NCBI RefSeq assembly: GCF_900109935.1
Contig: NZ_FOBV01000003.1
Coordinates: 124,001 to 188,000 of the forward strand
Length of the DNA: 64,000 bases
Direction of reading: 5' to 3'
Source of the DNA: Chryseobacterium taichungense
GTDB lineage: Bacteria > Bacteroidota > Bacteroidia > Flavobacteriales > Weeksellaceae
Part shown: in pieces, positions 57,271-64,000 of the stretch
Layout: each line of letters starts with the position of its first letter
How positions within the stretch are numbered: the first letter of the stretch is position 1
Notes under the pieces: generated by a model
Database searches by the model: none
Seen by the model: only the letters and a program-made list of their open reading frames with translations
What the model was told of the DNA's origin: nothing
Translations under genes and position numbers: made by a program

Positions 57271-58038
57271 ATGAAGTTGAAATTTTTAGGAACGGGAACT
57301 TCCCAGGGTGTACCCGTTATTGGATGCACCTGCGAGGTATGTACTTCAGAAAATCCCAAAGACAGTCGTCTCAGATCTTCTGTAATGGTGACCACCGATG
57401 AAAGTAAAAAAATACTAATCGATTGCGGTCCCGACTTCAGACAGCAAATGCTTGACAATAAAGAAAATACGATTGACATCGCATTGCTTACCCACGAACA
57501 CAATGACCATGTGATCGGTCTTGACGATATGCGTCCTCTGATTTTCAAAACAGGAAAAGATATGCCTTTGTATTGTTATTCAAGAGTTGGAAATGAGGTA
57601 AAAAAACGTTTTCCATATGCCTTTACAGATGAGAGATATCCCGGAGCGCCTGCTTTTGAGCTGCATGAAATTGAAAATAAGCCTTTTACGGTTTTAGATA
57701 CAGAAATTACGCCTATTGAAGTAATCCATTTTAAAATTTCTGTGTTTGGATATAAGTTTAAAAATCTTGCTTATATTACCGATGCCGGCTTTATTTCAGA
57801 TACGGAAAAGGAAAAGCTTAAGAATCTGGATGTATTAATTTTGAATTGTATCAGAAAGTTTGATCCGCATCCTGCTCATTTTATTCTTCCTGATGTTATT
57901 AAATTATTCGAAGAGCTAAAACCAAAGAAACTATTTTTAACGCACATCAGTCATCATCTGGGGCTGCATGATGTTGAAGATAAATTACTTCCGGCCGGAA
58001 TGCACCTTGCCTACGATGGATTGGAAATAAATTTTTAG
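57271..58038 (+). CDS. MBL-fold metallohydrolase (PhnP-like phosphodiesterase family)
   Basis: A 255-residue metallo-beta-lactamase-fold protein. The metal motif HEHNDHVIGLDD (about 72-83, HxHxDH) is intact, with further ligands in ITDAGF (about 170) and LTHISHHLG (about 230-238). An N-terminal GTGTSQGVPVIGCTCEVCTS pattern with cysteines is typical of PhnP-like cyclic phosphodiesterases. The substrate cannot be set by sequence alone. It lies upstream of tRNA-Leu. Confidence 0.85.
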   Translation: MKLKFLGTGTSQGVPVIGCTCEVCTSENPKDSRLRSSVMVTTDESKKILIDCGPDFRQQMLDNKENTIDIALLTHEHNDHVIGLDDMRPLIFKTGKDMPLYCYSRVGNEVKKRFPYAFTDERYPGAPAFELHEIENKPFTVLDTEITPIEVIHFKISVFGYKFKNLAYITDAGFISDTEKEKLKNLDVLILNCIRKFDPHPAHFILPDVIKLFEELKPKKLFLTHISHHLGLHDVEDKLLPAGMHLAYDGLEINF

Positions 58039-58058
58039 TTTTTTCATTAAAATATTTT

Positions 58059-58087
58059 TTGAGATTCATAAAAAGTTTCTATATTTG
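58059..58087 (+). promoter_or_regulatory. Promoter of tRNA-Leu
   Basis: TTG at 58059-58061, an 18-bp spacer, and TATATTTG at 58080-58087 form an ideal Bacteroidota promoter. The tRNA begins 29 nt after the -7 box. Confidence 0.75.
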
Positions 58088-58115
58088 CACACCGATTCAA
58101 ACAAAGGTAACACTT

Positions 58116-58195
58116 GCCCAGGTGGCGGAATTGGTAGACGCGCTGGTCTCAAACACCAGTTCTTAGGAGTACCGGTTCGATCCCGGTCCTGGGTA
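58116..58195 (+). tRNA. tRNA-Leu (anticodon CAA)
   Basis: Acceptor GCCCAGG pairs with CCTGGGT (58188-58194), including a G-U closing pair, with discriminator A. The anticodon stem CTGGT/ACCAG encloses loop CTCAAAC, giving anticodon CAA (reads UUG). A long variable region, GGTTCGATCC in the T-arm, and the class II layout support leucine. The CCA end is not encoded. Confidence 0.95.
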
Positions 58196-58203
58196 CACAA
58201 GCC

Positions 58204-58244
58204 AAATGGCACCAATTGAAGACAATTGGTGCCATTTATTTTTT
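58204..58244 (+). terminator. Terminator of tRNA-Leu
   Basis: AAATGGCACCAATTG (58204-58218) pairs perfectly with CAATTGGTGCCATTT (58223-58237), followed by ATTTTTTAT. Confidence 0.9.
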
Positions 58245-58531
58245 ATATACTTGATAATCAGTAATATATCAATATTATAAAGTTATACCTATTTAATACT
58301 TCTTTTTTTACTTTATAGGCGATTTATAAAATGGTCGAATCACGCAAAACGACTGTATATCAATAACTTAATATCAAAATACTCTTTATTTAAAGGAGAA
58401 ACGTATTGAGATTCTGCCAAGGTGACCATACCGGAATCGAACCACATATATCTTATTGATTTTAAGAAAATTAAATCTGATCTTAACTAGAAATCTGGTA
58501 AAACCAAATTTTCAAAAGGAAACTTCATAAT
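58245..58531. other. Intergenic scar with tRNA-like fragment
   Basis: 287 bp with no gene. The reverse strand at 58446-58421 reads TGTGGTTCGATTCCGGTATG followed by GTCACC, which looks like a T-loop plus 3' acceptor of a tRNA. The T-stem does not pair fully and no 5' half is present, so it is not a working tRNA gene. Confidence 0.45.
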
Positions 58532-58563
58532 AAAAACCGCTACCCTTTCGAGTAGCGGTTTTT
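58532..58563 (-). terminator. Terminator of the minus-strand gene remnant
   Basis: AAAAACCGCTAC (58532-58543) pairs with GTAGCGGTTTTT (58552-58563), directly after the stop of the remnant at 58565. Confidence 0.8.
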
Positions 58564-58564
58564 A

Positions 58565-58918
58565 TTATGGCTTGTTTTTTAATGTTTTGTATAAGCTATA
58601 ATTTCCTGAGCTATTTTGTCGATAAATGTGATAATCCTCAGAGTTTTTTGCTTTATGAATAGAGTCACCAATTTTAAGAACATTCTTATCAGGTGCATAA
58701 ATCCAAAAGGTATAATTAAAATCATTTTCTCCAACAAATTTGATAACTTTAGAGTTTTCAAATTTTCTATTTGATTTTATCTCTTCAATGATACCATTAA
58801 CTTCTGAGCTATAAAATTTATTGTATTTATATAAATTCCAAAAAAACCTGTCTCCTGGAGTTACTTGCCATTGTACTTGTAATTCTACAATCCGCTCACT
58901 TTTTCCAAATCTTCCTAC
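58565..58918 (-). pseudogene. Headless gene remnant of unknown function
   Basis: An open frame of 117 codons runs from just after TGA 58921-58919 to TAA 58567-58565 without any start codon. It reads as a real protein: FGKSERIVELQVQWQVTP, FWNLYKYNKFYSSEVNGI, FVGENDFNYTFWIYAPDKN, YRQNSSGNYSLYKTLKNK. The beta-rich pattern ends with its own terminator, so the 3' end is native and the 5' end is lost. It was probably an immunity or small lipoprotein-like gene. The shorter ATG ORF at 58579-58761 is a shadow of it. Confidence 0.6.
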
Positions 58919-58926
58919 TCAGGTTT

Positions 58927-59239
58927 TTGCTTTCTCAAAAAGAGATAGCTCTAAGTTTGGGTATAGACCAGGTACAATACAGCAGAATAGAAAGCGGTAA
59001 AGTAGAGCCTACTTTATCTTCTCTTGATAAAATCGCTGAAGCTTTAGGAATTAAACTCGCTGAACTTCTGGACGAAGAACAAACTTTGGATATTAATTCT
59101 TATGATAAAAATGTAATTGATAAAGTACGGCTTTTAGAAGAGCTTGACGAAATAGAAAAAAATCCATCTTCAATATTATCGATATCGCCATCAGTAAAAA
59201 CGATTAAAAGACAATCTTGCAAACGTTTACAAGGTATAA
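58927..59239 (+). pseudogene. Truncated, frameshifted XRE-family regulator
   Basis: The helix-turn-helix is clear (LSQKEIALSLGIDQVQYSRI ESGKVEPTLSSLDKIAEALG), but the first helix and start codon are missing; upstream residues belong to the opposing remnant. After LLEELDEIEK the expected ending is split between frames: IFNIIDIAISKN lies in a second frame and LKDNLANVYKV, ending at TAA 59239, in a third. At least two indels are therefore needed. The terminator at 59245-59270 follows. Confidence 0.65.
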
Positions 59240-59244
59240 AGCAA

Positions 59245-59271
59245 AAAAACCTCGCTTTTGCGAGGTTTTTT
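59245..59271. terminator. Bidirectional terminator
   Basis: AAAAACCTCGC (59245-59255), loop TTTT, GCGAGGTTTTT (59260-59270), between the XRE remnant and the convergent RHS immunity gene. Confidence 0.85.
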
Positions 59272-59649
59272 TTACAAAACTGTATTATATTTCGATATAA
59301 GTAAATGATAAAGAAAGGAAGGTATTTGCTTATTGTAAACAACATCTTCTTTCCTTGTTCCATTATCATAATATATCGTGCGTAATCCCATTATGTAGAT
59401 ATCCTTATGGATTTTGAAAGTATAAAAACTTATGCAATCTTCCGCCGTTGTTTCATTGATGAAGTATAAATCATCATTGCTGAATAACAATAATCTGAAA
59501 GGCGATTTGTTTTCAAGATATTTAAGCTTGTAACCTCTTAATACTCTTATTAGTCTAATCTCTTTTATATCTTCCTGTTTAAACACTTTGCTTATATTCT
59601 CTTTTATAAAACGATTGGATATATAGTCAAATTCTCCTCTCATAATCAT
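59272..59649 (-). CDS. Probable immunity protein for the RHS toxin
   Basis: A 125-residue protein from ATG 59649, which overlaps the RHS stop codon (ATGA), so the two are translationally coupled. A longer frame to 59802 lies inside the RHS gene and is rejected. No signal peptide. The beta-rich body includes RLIRVLRGYKLKYLENK, FRLLLFSNDDLYFINE and TFKIHKDIYIMGLRTIYYDN. Position directly after a polymorphic toxin is the basis for the immunity call; no family recognised. Confidence 0.7.
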   Translation of the reverse strand: MIMRGEFDYISNRFIKENISKVFKQEDIKEIRLIRVLRGYKLKYLENKSPFRLLLFSNDDLYFINETTAEDCISFYTFKIHKDIYIMGLRTIYYDNGTRKEDVVYNKQIPSFLYHLLISKYNTVL

Positions 59650-62600
59650 TCGGATAAAGTATTGTAAAGTTCCGTTCCTGTTTCTGAACCATAATAGTAT
59701 CCTACAGCTCCCCCAACAATACCACCAATTACAGTTCCCCAAGGTCCGGCAAAAGAACCAATCATCGCACCATATTCCGCTCCAGCCCAAGCTCCTGTCC
59801 AACCTCCAATCTCACCAGATAATGCTTGTGCTTTATTATCCGCAGTTGCCACATTATATATGGACATACCTGCGGAAACTACAACGACCGCAGTTCCTGC
59901 TCCCCTCAATATTTTCGCAGTACCAGCACCACCCCTAATTCTTCCGCTAGGCTTAATTCCCTCAGAAGCATAGTATTTTGCTGTAGCTAGTTGAGCTTCT
60001 TTTGTTTTAAGGATTTGAGACATTGCTCGCCCTTGTGTGGACAATTGAGCTCTAGTTGATTGTTGTAAATGATACCTATAGAAAGCATATTCTGCAGAAC
60101 TCGTATAATTATTATAAATAAGTCGATTATTGGGATAGTAATAGTTGAGTCTAATATGGGAATCTTTTGCTAAATTATAGCCAGTATACCAAAGCCAAGA
60201 AACATTGTTAGAACTAGATTTGGAACTACCACTAACAGTAACTCCTTCGATCTGCGTTTCTTTATATGAAATACCAGCACCGTTACTATCTCTCCACATA
60301 TCTCCATCCCAAGTAAAGGTCCCGTCTAAATCTGTCCAAACCTGCCCCTTTTCTGTTCCTGGTCTGTCAGGATATGCCAACATATTATTTTCCTCTTCAA
60401 ATAATCCAGTTGGGTCAGAAAAATATGTAGGATTATTAAACGCGAAACGATAAGGCGTCCAACTAGGCATTATTTCAGAAAGCCCGTCATGGGCAATAAA
60501 TCTTGCAATATCCGGCATATAATGACGGAAGTCCATTGCGTACATACCCGTCTCCTGAAGTTCCTTACCGTTATATTTGTAGTTTTGGTACCCACCTAAA
60601 AGTCCTTTAGGACCTCCAATATGATTTAGACCAAATGGATAGTAGTCGTTCCTGTCTGTAATTTCTAATATGCCATCCGTATTTTTAGCATAACTAATTC
60701 TTGCATTTCCCAATTGATCTCTATACTGGTAAATATAACGGTTTTCTGTGAAACTGTAAAAGCCTTCTGCTGTTGGCACAAAACTTAAAATCCAAGTAGA
60801 AGAAGGTATTAGTGGGGGCTTTTTACCATCACCTGGTAGCACTATATCTTTCTGCTGATAAGCCTGCTCTTCAAAAGCTACGCTGGTACGACACCATGTA
60901 CATTGTGTAGTTTCTGAAGAACTATACTGAAAGCCATCCAAGTAATCTGTCATATTTGTTGTTGTAGAATATCCCCTAGGCCCAACATTGATATAGGTTT
61001 TGCGTAATTTAATCCCATCAGCACGATACAAGTGATTTAAAGTGACATTAGATATAGCTCCCAAGTTATTTTCACTGATTCCGTAAGTAGAAGGTAAATT
61101 CAAATAGTTATATGATATAGTTTGAATACCTTTGTCCTTCATATTAATCATATTCCCATTAGCATCGTAATCGATCAGATTATTTCCACCTTCATATCCT
61201 GTATCATTCGTTGAATTTTCAATAATCTTGTCAAGACGGTTTCCAGTGTATTGATAATCCAGATTGTCTACCAATGTACCTGTAAGTCCTGATACCGGAA
61301 TTGCAGTACGCTTAAGATTTGAGATATTTCCATTCAGGTCATATGTTAAATACTCATCAAAATTACCGCTGATTCCCGTGCTTGGCTCCTTATAAAATGC
61401 GTTCGTAAGTCTGTTCAGTTTATCATACTCATAGGAATATCTTCGTTTAGGATCATTTACTACCGCTCCCGTTATCCAATCTACTTCAGCGATATTACCA
61501 TTAAATTTAGGAGCAGCATTTTCCGGATTATTATATTTTATTTCATAACCAAATAATTTGCCATTAAGATTTGCCGGATCGTTGATTTTAGTCATCCATC
61601 CTCTGATATTGTAACTATAGCTGATGTCCTGCAGCGGAACAGAAGGTGATATCCCCCCTACTTTCTTCCCGGAAATCAGTGAAAGTTCATTATAGCTATT
61701 CTGGGTTAAATATTCTACAGGATTACTGTCCACCTGATGGGTATGGATCATTAACCTGTTTTGAGGATCATAGGTAAAGTTTTCGGTAATCATCCGATCG
61801 GTATCCGTATCCAGTCTTTTATGAGTGGTTATAGTCTGTTGGATAACTCCTGAAAAGTCCAATTTAGAATCTACCTTGGTCCGACCACCTAAGTGATTGA
61901 TAGAATAACTTCCGATAGCTCTTCCCTTTTTGTCATAGTACGTGTAGTTCTTTGTCCAGTTGTTATCCTCAATATTTTTTATCAGGTTCATCACCGGAAG
62001 ACTTTTTGTACTTAATCCTTCTGTGGTGGGAGTATCGGTTAGTGTTGTTTCTCCCAGAATCGTTGGAGGAAAAGCAGGGTTGAAACTATAACTTGGATAA
62101 CTGTCGTAATAATTGACAGACAACAAAACATAATTATACTGAGGATACGCTGAATTCGTTGTATAGTATACGTCCATCCCGGTATTGTTAAAACTTGCTG
62201 TAGTTCTGACTTCATTATTGGAGCCTAATCCCTCCACAGCAACTACCTGCTGGGCTCTACCCGGCGGGCTGTCTAGAATACCGGTATATATAGGCCTTGA
62301 AAACTGATCGTATTTCGTGAAGAGCCATTTACCCTGAGCTTCCAGTACCGCATCACGGGTAAGAACCAACCGGTCTTGCTTATCATAAACCATATACTCC
62401 CAGCCTTTACCAGGAAGCTTCTTTTCTACCAAACGGTTTCTGCCGTCATATTTATACTGATAGCAAAGATCCGAAAGAATCGTATTGGGATCATCCGCCA
62501 GCGATGCTTTTGGAGGAATGACAAAAGCAAGCTGATTATATTCATTGTACACATAATACGTGTCGGCTTTTTCCGTCGCACTGAGCATCTTTCTTACCAA

Positions 62601-63260
62601 GAGTACCTTTCCCTGAGCATTTTTAAACTCAATCGTCTGGTTGCCGTCTTCATCCGTTACGGTGTTTTTATACAATTGAGCATCACCATAAACGGTACTT
62701 TGGGTGATGGTGCTTTTCGTGGCTCCGTTTTCCCAAGAGGTTACCGTGACATATTTTTTTACAGCATCCATTGTAGTATTGGCATTATACCCGAATTGTA
62801 CTGGTTTATCGTTCCAGGCCTGGCCTACCTGTTTCTGCTGCAGAATCCTGTCCAGCGGAGAGTTTTCCATGATTTTTTCCGAAAAAGGTTTCTCATTCAT
62901 ATATACTCCTGTTGGATCTCCTATCGGGAAGTTACCTGAAGTTTGTGTATATATTCCACCGTTATTGGTCGATTGTTGAGGAACAGGAAGGTAATCGCTT
63001 ACCTGTCTTCCGAAACCGTCATATAAGATCGGCTTTACCACGTCTTTACCCTGCGGAGAAGCTTTTACATTTACAATCTGTTTGGGTCTGCCTAATCCAT
63101 CAAAGTACTGGACAGTCTGAATTTGTTTGGCAGTAGTACTAGATGTTGTAACAGGTTCCAAATACGTTCTGCTCTGGATATAGTTTTCTGTAGAACTTAT
63201 TTGTCCATAAGACAAACCTGACAACAGTAAAGCGCCTATAGGAATTAATATTTTTCTCAT
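59646..63260 (-). CDS. RHS/YD-repeat polymorphic toxin with glycine-zipper C-terminus
   Basis: A 1204-residue exported protein with a signal peptide (MRKILIPIGALLLSGLSYGQ). A DUF6443-type N-terminal region (about 25-150; QTVQYFDGLGRPKQIV, LYDGFGRQVSDYLP) and many YD repeats follow. The RHS core ends near residue 955 (LGNARISYAKN, YYPFGLNH, DFRHYMPDIARFI, DPTGLF). The variable C-terminus (about 956-1204) ends in a Gly/Ala-rich hydrophobic stretch (GAWAGAEYGAMIGSFAGPWG, GGIVGGAVGYYYGSETG). This suggests a membrane-inserting, pore-type toxin (inference) rather than a nuclease, as no nuclease motif is seen. The overlapping small gene downstream is its likely immunity partner. Confidence 0.85.
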   Translation of the reverse strand: MRKILIPIGALLLSGLSYGQISSTENYIQSRTYLEPVTTSSTTAKQIQTVQYFDGLGRPKQIVNVKASPQGKDVVKPILYDGFGRQVSDYLPVPQQSTNNGGIYTQTSGNFPIGDPTGVYMNEKPFSEKIMENSPLDRILQQKQVGQAWNDKPVQFGYNANTTMDAVKKYVTVTSWENGATKSTITQSTVYGDAQLYKNTVTDEDGNQTIEFKNAQGKVLLVRKMLSATEKADTYYVYNEYNQLAFVIPPKASLADDPNTILSDLCYQYKYDGRNRLVEKKLPGKGWEYMVYDKQDRLVLTRDAVLEAQGKWLFTKYDQFSRPIYTGILDSPPGRAQQVVAVEGLGSNNEVRTTASFNNTGMDVYYTTNSAYPQYNYVLLSVNYYDSYPSYSFNPAFPPTILGETTLTDTPTTEGLSTKSLPVMNLIKNIEDNNWTKNYTYYDKKGRAIGSYSINHLGGRTKVDSKLDFSGVIQQTITTHKRLDTDTDRMITENFTYDPQNRLMIHTHQVDSNPVEYLTQNSYNELSLISGKKVGGISPSVPLQDISYSYNIRGWMTKINDPANLNGKLFGYEIKYNNPENAAPKFNGNIAEVDWITGAVVNDPKRRYSYEYDKLNRLTNAFYKEPSTGISGNFDEYLTYDLNGNISNLKRTAIPVSGLTGTLVDNLDYQYTGNRLDKIIENSTNDTGYEGGNNLIDYDANGNMINMKDKGIQTISYNYLNLPSTYGISENNLGAISNVTLNHLYRADGIKLRKTYINVGPRGYSTTTNMTDYLDGFQYSSSETTQCTWCRTSVAFEEQAYQQKDIVLPGDGKKPPLIPSSTWILSFVPTAEGFYSFTENRYIYQYRDQLGNARISYAKNTDGILEITDRNDYYPFGLNHIGGPKGLLGGYQNYKYNGKELQETGMYAMDFRHYMPDIARFIAHDGLSEIMPSWTPYRFAFNNPTYFSDPTGLFEEENNMLAYPDRPGTEKGQVWTDLDGTFTWDGDMWRDSNGAGISYKETQIEGVTVSGSSKSSSNNVSWLWYTGYNLAKDSHIRLNYYYPNNRLIYNNYTSSAEYAFYRYHLQQSTRAQLSTQGRAMSQILKTKEAQLATAKYYASEGIKPSGRIRGGAGTAKILRGAGTAVVVVSAGMSIYNVATADNKAQALSGEIGGWTGAWAGAEYGAMIGSFAGPWGTVIGGIVGGAVGYYYGSETGTELYNTLSE

Positions 63261-63265
63261 CGGTA

Positions 63266-64000
63266 TTAGTTTTTGTAATTGTAGTTGAATTCTTTTAACA
63301 GTTTACCACTCTGGCTGCCTTCTCTTATTTCTTTTAGCCTGTTGGCAGCGTCATAAAGATAGATTTCTCTTACTCCTGATGGAGGGGTAATGCTTCTCAC
63401 CCCTATTAAAGGATCATAAGTATACGTCGTAATCTGATAGCCTGCCATATTGCTGTCTTTTCTAAAGTTATCTAGTGCGGTAAGAAGAGCTGACTCATCA
63501 TTATTCGGAACTGCAGAAGCGTCCGTATCTGATGCAGAGACAATTGCAGCTACAAAACTGCTTACCTGAGCGTATGTAGCACCAACAATTTTAGCTATGG
63601 GCTGTGTGTTATTATATCCCCAGATAATAGCGGTCGGAACCCCATCCTTAGAACTATATTGCTGTAAGTTTCCCTTGATATCATACTGATCATAACTAAA
63701 GTTTACCATAAATGAGGGTGGATAAATATTGTTATTGATATCATTAACATTATAGTCTAACAACGAATAAGGAAGAGGAAGACCAGCAGTTTTTTGAGCG
63801 GCTTCAGCATTAGACTCAGGATATTTAATCTCACTAAGAGAAAGAGTCTTTGTTATATTATCAGCTGTTCTTTCTACTCTTGTCACCAACGGAATTCCGA
63901 ACATTTTCTTAGATTCCAGATAAGCGTTCCCCACAATATCTGCATATTCATATTCTGTTTTTATTTTTTCATTAGAAGCCTGATTAGTGTGCAGCCATAT
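63266..64000 (-). CDS. YD-repeat-associated secreted protein (5' part outside window)
   Basis: The frame is open from the right edge to the stop at 63266, six bp before the RHS gene start. Visible: NFSYDQYDIKGNLQQYSSKD, AIIWGYNNTQPIAKI, and the YD-type tail YLYDAANRLKEIREGSQSGK ... EFNYNYKN. The GTG at 63934 is internal, since the frame continues upstream with coding-like residues (EKIKTEYEYADIVGNAY). In Chryseobacterium-type RHS loci a large protein of this kind precedes the toxin and probably takes part in its display or secretion (inference). Confidence 0.75.
   Translation of the reverse strand: MWLHTNQASNEKIKTEYEYADIVGNAYLESKKMFGIPLVTRVERTADNITKTLSLSEIKYPESNAEAAQKTAGLPLPYSLLDYNVNDINNNIYPPSFMVNFSYDQYDIKGNLQQYSSKDGVPTAIIWGYNNTQPIAKIVGATYAQVSSFVAAIVSASDTDASAVPNNDESALLTALDNFRKDSNMAGYQITTYTYDPLIGVRSITPPSGVREIYLYDAANRLKEIREGSQSGKLLKEFNYNYKN

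Noticed and set aside
58421..58446. A functional reverse-strand tRNA
   Set aside because: Only a T-loop and 3' end are visible; T-stem pairs poorly and the 5' half is absent.
58579..58761. 60-residue minus-strand ORF as a gene
   Set aside because: It is a shadow; the coding-like frame in this stretch is 58565-58918, which lacks a start codon.
59650..59802. Longer start for the RHS immunity gene
   Set aside because: The added 51 residues are a Trp/Cys-rich out-of-frame reading of the RHS C-terminus.

Overview
The window looks like a chromosomal segment of a Chryseobacterium-type flavobacterium (Bacteroidota). The pointers are low GC, several proteins ending in type IX secretion (T9SS) sorting domains with a YPNPF motif, flavobacterial promoter boxes (TTG, about 18 bp, TAnnTTTG), and little use of Shine-Dalgarno sites.

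Layout. 1-2038 is the 5' part of a secreted zinc metalloprotease. 2512-9999 holds housekeeping genes: a DUF4349 lipoprotein, a divergent acyl-CoA dehydrogenase / acyl-CoA ligase pair, a coiled-coil protein with NIF3, and a potassium-channel-like protein followed by a 53-residue membrane protein. 10075-18666 carries three tandem genes for large secreted T9SS adhesin-like proteins that share near-identical sorting modules; the middle one contains an almost perfect 720-bp tandem duplication. 19042-23718 is dnaE with a fused DEDDh proofreading exonuclease. 23984-31231 encodes a secreted subtilase, a fused E1 alpha/beta 2-oxoacid dehydrogenase, a bestrophin, and an Lrp regulator divergent from a methionine gamma-lyase-like enzyme. 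31277-33270 has a glycosyltransferase, a membrane protein and a cold-shock protein.

33733-36994 is an AT-rich two-gene island, an ABC-type ATPase overlapping an HNH nuclease, which resembles a Septu (PtuA/PtuB) anti-phage pair. 37164-37937 is an unrecognised coiled-coil gene.

37964-49163 is the most unusual region. It is a minus-strand array of toxin and immunity genes framed by two 210-bp direct repeats, 95 % identical by hand count. The array reads, in transcription order: a LysM protein; a LysM plus DUF4280 (PAAR-like) protein; an intact two-domain peptidoglycan hydrolase (lambda R-type GH104 lytic transglycosylase plus CHAP); its probable immunity lipoprotein; a second effector (lysozyme-like plus M15-like) broken by a frameshift; its immunity lipoprotein; an immunity gene split by a stop codon; and a third effector cut short by the repeat element. 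The setting fits a Bacteroidota type VI secretion (T6SS-iii) spike/effector island. No T6SS structural genes are present here. The repeats contain a hairpin and about six 21-bp units that read as a seven-residue repeat on the minus strand.

49349-58195 is housekeeping again: pnp, rpsO, mgtE, a BtuF-like protein, a GAF-domain methionine sulfoxide reductase, a conserved protein of unknown role, an MBL-fold hydrolase and tRNA-Leu(CAA). Downstream of the tRNA is a scar of gene remnants: a tRNA-like 3' fragment, a headless minus-strand ORF, and a frameshifted XRE regulator. 59272 to the end is a contact-dependent RHS/YD-repeat toxin locus: a partial YD protein, a 1204-residue RHS protein with a glycine-zipper C-terminus, and a small overlapping gene that is probably its immunity partner.

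All calls come from reading the sequence; no database search was run.
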